64,000 nucleotides of DNA from Pseudomonas sp. p1(2021b) (GTDB lineage: Bacteria > Pseudomonadota > Gammaproteobacteria > Pseudomonadales > Pseudomonadaceae), in NCBI RefSeq assembly GCF_020151015.1, contig NZ_CP083746.1:941001-1005000 (forward strand), in the 5' to 3' direction. Position numbers and translations under genes: made by a program. The notes beneath the pieces were generated by a model. It worked only from the letters and a program-made list of their open reading frames with translations. It did not search any database and was not told the origin of the DNA. This document shows, one piece after another, positions 62,773-64,000 of the stretch; position 1 is the stretch's first letter, and each line of letters begins with the position of its first letter.

Positions 62773-63663
62773 TCAAGCCTTCTGCAACGCCATTGCCACC
62801 TGCATCGCCACCTCGATGAAGGCACGCGCGGCGGCTGTCTGGTAGGCGCCCTTGCGCTGCAGGAGCACGGCTGTGCGTTGTAGGCGCAGCGGCTCCAGGT
62901 CCAGGGCGGTGAGGTCGGTATGGGCGCTGGCGAGGTTGGCCGGCAGCAGGGTCGACAGCGTCGTACGGCGCACCACCTCGATCACCGCCCCAATGGCATT
63001 GGCCTCCATCGCCACCCGTGGGCGCACATCCTGTTGGCGCAGGTAGCGGTCGATCTGCTCGCGGGTGGCGAATTCGCCGCTCAGCAGCACCAGGGATTCT
63101 GCGCCCAGCGCCTGCCGCGAGATACAACGCTGCCCGGCCAAGGGGTGTGCGTCGCCGACCACCAATGCCAGGCTCTCGACCAGCAGCAGCTGCGTCTCGA
63201 TGTCCTGGGCATGTACCGGGTCGAATGCGATCCCCACATCCAGCTCATCGGCCAGCAACAGCGCTTCCATGCGTTCCTGGGCGATTTCGCGCAAGGTCAG
63301 GGTGATGTTGGGATAGCGGCGATGAAAGGCCTGCACCAGCGGGCCGATCAGGTAGGTGGTGAAGGTCGGCGTCACGGCCACCCGTAGCGCCCCCCGGCTC
63401 AGGTCGGCGACATCATGGATGGCGCGCTTGCCTTCTTCGAGTTCCTGCGCGGCCTTGCGGGCGTAGCGCAGGTACACCTCGCCGGCGTCGGTCAGGCGTG
63501 TGGTACGTCCCGAGCGGTCGAACAGCTGTGCGCCGAGACTCTCTTCCAGTTGCCTGACCTGCTGCGACAGGGCCGGTTGCGAGACATGCAGGGCCGCCGC
63601 CGCGCGGGTGAAGCTATGGTGTTGCGCCACGGCCAGGAAGTAATGGATGTGTCGGGCGAGCAT
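62773..63663 (-). CDS. cynR: LysR-family regulator CynR
   Basis: The 296-aa protein starts [20 protein letters not shown] and has a LysR winged helix-turn-helix followed by the CynR-type effector domain. It is divergent to cynT across 112 bp. In the classical cyn locus CynR activates carbonic anhydrase and cyanase genes with cyanate. No cyanase gene is visible in the window. Confidence 0.85.
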   Translation of the reverse strand: MLARHIHYFLAVAQHHSFTRAAAALHVSQPALSQQVRQLEESLGAQLFDRSGRTTRLTDAGEVYLRYARKAAQELEEGKRAIHDVADLSRGALRVAVTPTFTTYLIGPLVQAFHRRYPNITLTLREIAQERMEALLLADELDVGIAFDPVHAQDIETQLLLVESLALVVGDAHPLAGQRCISRQALGAESLVLLSGEFATREQIDRYLRQQDVRPRVAMEANAIGAVIEVVRRTTLSTLLPANLASAHTDLTALDLEPLRLQRTAVLLQRKGAYQTAAARAFIEVAMQVAMALQKA

Positions 63664-63775
63664 GATGAAATCGCATAAGTTTATCTGATGTGGTTCATCA
63701 TAAATGAGACTTTTACCTTATTGGAAACGCTGCGTAACCTTTGCTCCATCGCATCGCGAGACAGAGGTTTGAGCA

Positions 63776-64000
63776 ATGAAGGACATCATCGACGGCTTCC
63801 TGAAATTCCAACGGGACGCCTTTCCCAAGCGCGCCGGCCTGTTCAGGAACCTGGCCACCCGACAAAGCCCGCGCGCGCTGTTCATCTCCTGTTCCGACAG
63901 CCGGCTGGTACCGGAGCTGGTCACGCAACGCGAGCCGGGCGACCTGTTCGTCATCCGCAACGCCGGCAACATCGTGCCGTCCTACGGCCCTGAGCCAGGC
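63776..64000 (+). CDS. cynT: Beta-carbonic anhydrase CynT, N-terminal part
   Basis: The first 75 codons are visible before the window ends. The zinc-site CSDSR (C39, D41, R43) is present, along with the [13 protein letters not shown] strand of beta-carbonic anhydrases. It hydrates carbon dioxide to bicarbonate, which cyanase consumes. The start follows GAGGTTTGAGCA. It is divergent to cynR and is cut by the right edge. Confidence 0.88.
   Translation, partial: MKDIIDGFLKFQRDAFPKRAGLFRNLATRQSPRALFISCSDSRLVPELVTQREPGDLFVIRNAGNIVPSYGPEPG

Overview
The window looks like a chromosome segment of a Pseudomonas putida-group bacterium. It has high GC, it carries the MvaT-family regulator, PcaR and TtgABC/TtgR in forms very close to those known from P. 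putida, and REP/BIME palindromes typical of that group fill many intergenic gaps. Nearly all genes are ordinary chromosomal genes. The clearest mobile element is one IS110-family insertion near the right end.

Layout. 1-8.4 kb: ornithine-lipid acyltransferases (olsA end-of-window fragment and olsB), then a forward run of envelope and stress-type genes (acyl-CoA-dehydrogenase-like protein, serine hydrolase, small cysteine-bearing protein, YceI, cardiolipin synthase, DJ-1/PfpI), a repeat-filled gap, a SnoaL protein and a GNAT/carbon-nitrogen hydrolase pair. 8.5-17 kb: central metabolism and housekeeping (class I fumarase, ferredoxin-reductase, pyruvate kinase, lipoprotein, PilZ, exonuclease I, MvaT/TurA, PurU). 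17-25.3 kb: a three-gene overlapping envelope cluster, an amino-acid-type chemoreceptor (probable McpG), a HerA-like ATPase and the Pit phosphate transporter. 26.4-31.7 kb: the beta-ketoadipate segment pcaR-pcaI-pcaJ-pcaF-pcaT with recognisable PcaR boxes. 32.5-40.7 kb: ttgC-ttgB-ttgA with divergent ttgR and a TtgR operator, then a 14-TM MFS exporter. 41-50.6 kb: accessory metabolism with several regulators (oxaloacetate decarboxylase, two LysR, MBL protein, ThDP enzyme, AraC, monooxygenase, flavin reductase), an exported tandem-repeat protein and a COG4705 membrane protein. 50.8-55.5 kb: a KgtP-type dicarboxylate transporter with its sigma-54 response regulator and sensor kinase. 55.6-60 kb: bglX, a TPM protein and a methyltransferase. 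60.1-64 kb: IS110 element inserted in a REP, a SIR2-like DUF4917 protein, an orphan HigA-type regulator, cynR and the start of cynT.

How genes work together. PcaIJ and PcaF convert 3-oxoadipate to succinyl-CoA and acetyl-CoA, PcaT imports the dicarboxylate, and PcaR activates them. TtgR represses the TtgABC efflux pump. The MifS/MifR-like pair probably activates the sigma-54 promoter in front of the KgtP-type permease. A CynR-like regulator probably controls the divergent carbonic anhydrase.

The most interesting non-routine signals are: an apparent bridge RNA in the IS110 element whose guide matches the REP it sits in; a secreted protein made of six EDGFDRT repeats facing a four-fold-repeat membrane protein across a 37-bp palindrome; a candidate small RNA antisense to the pcaR leader; and long-form CatI/CatJ-like CoA-transferase subunits in the pca cluster.
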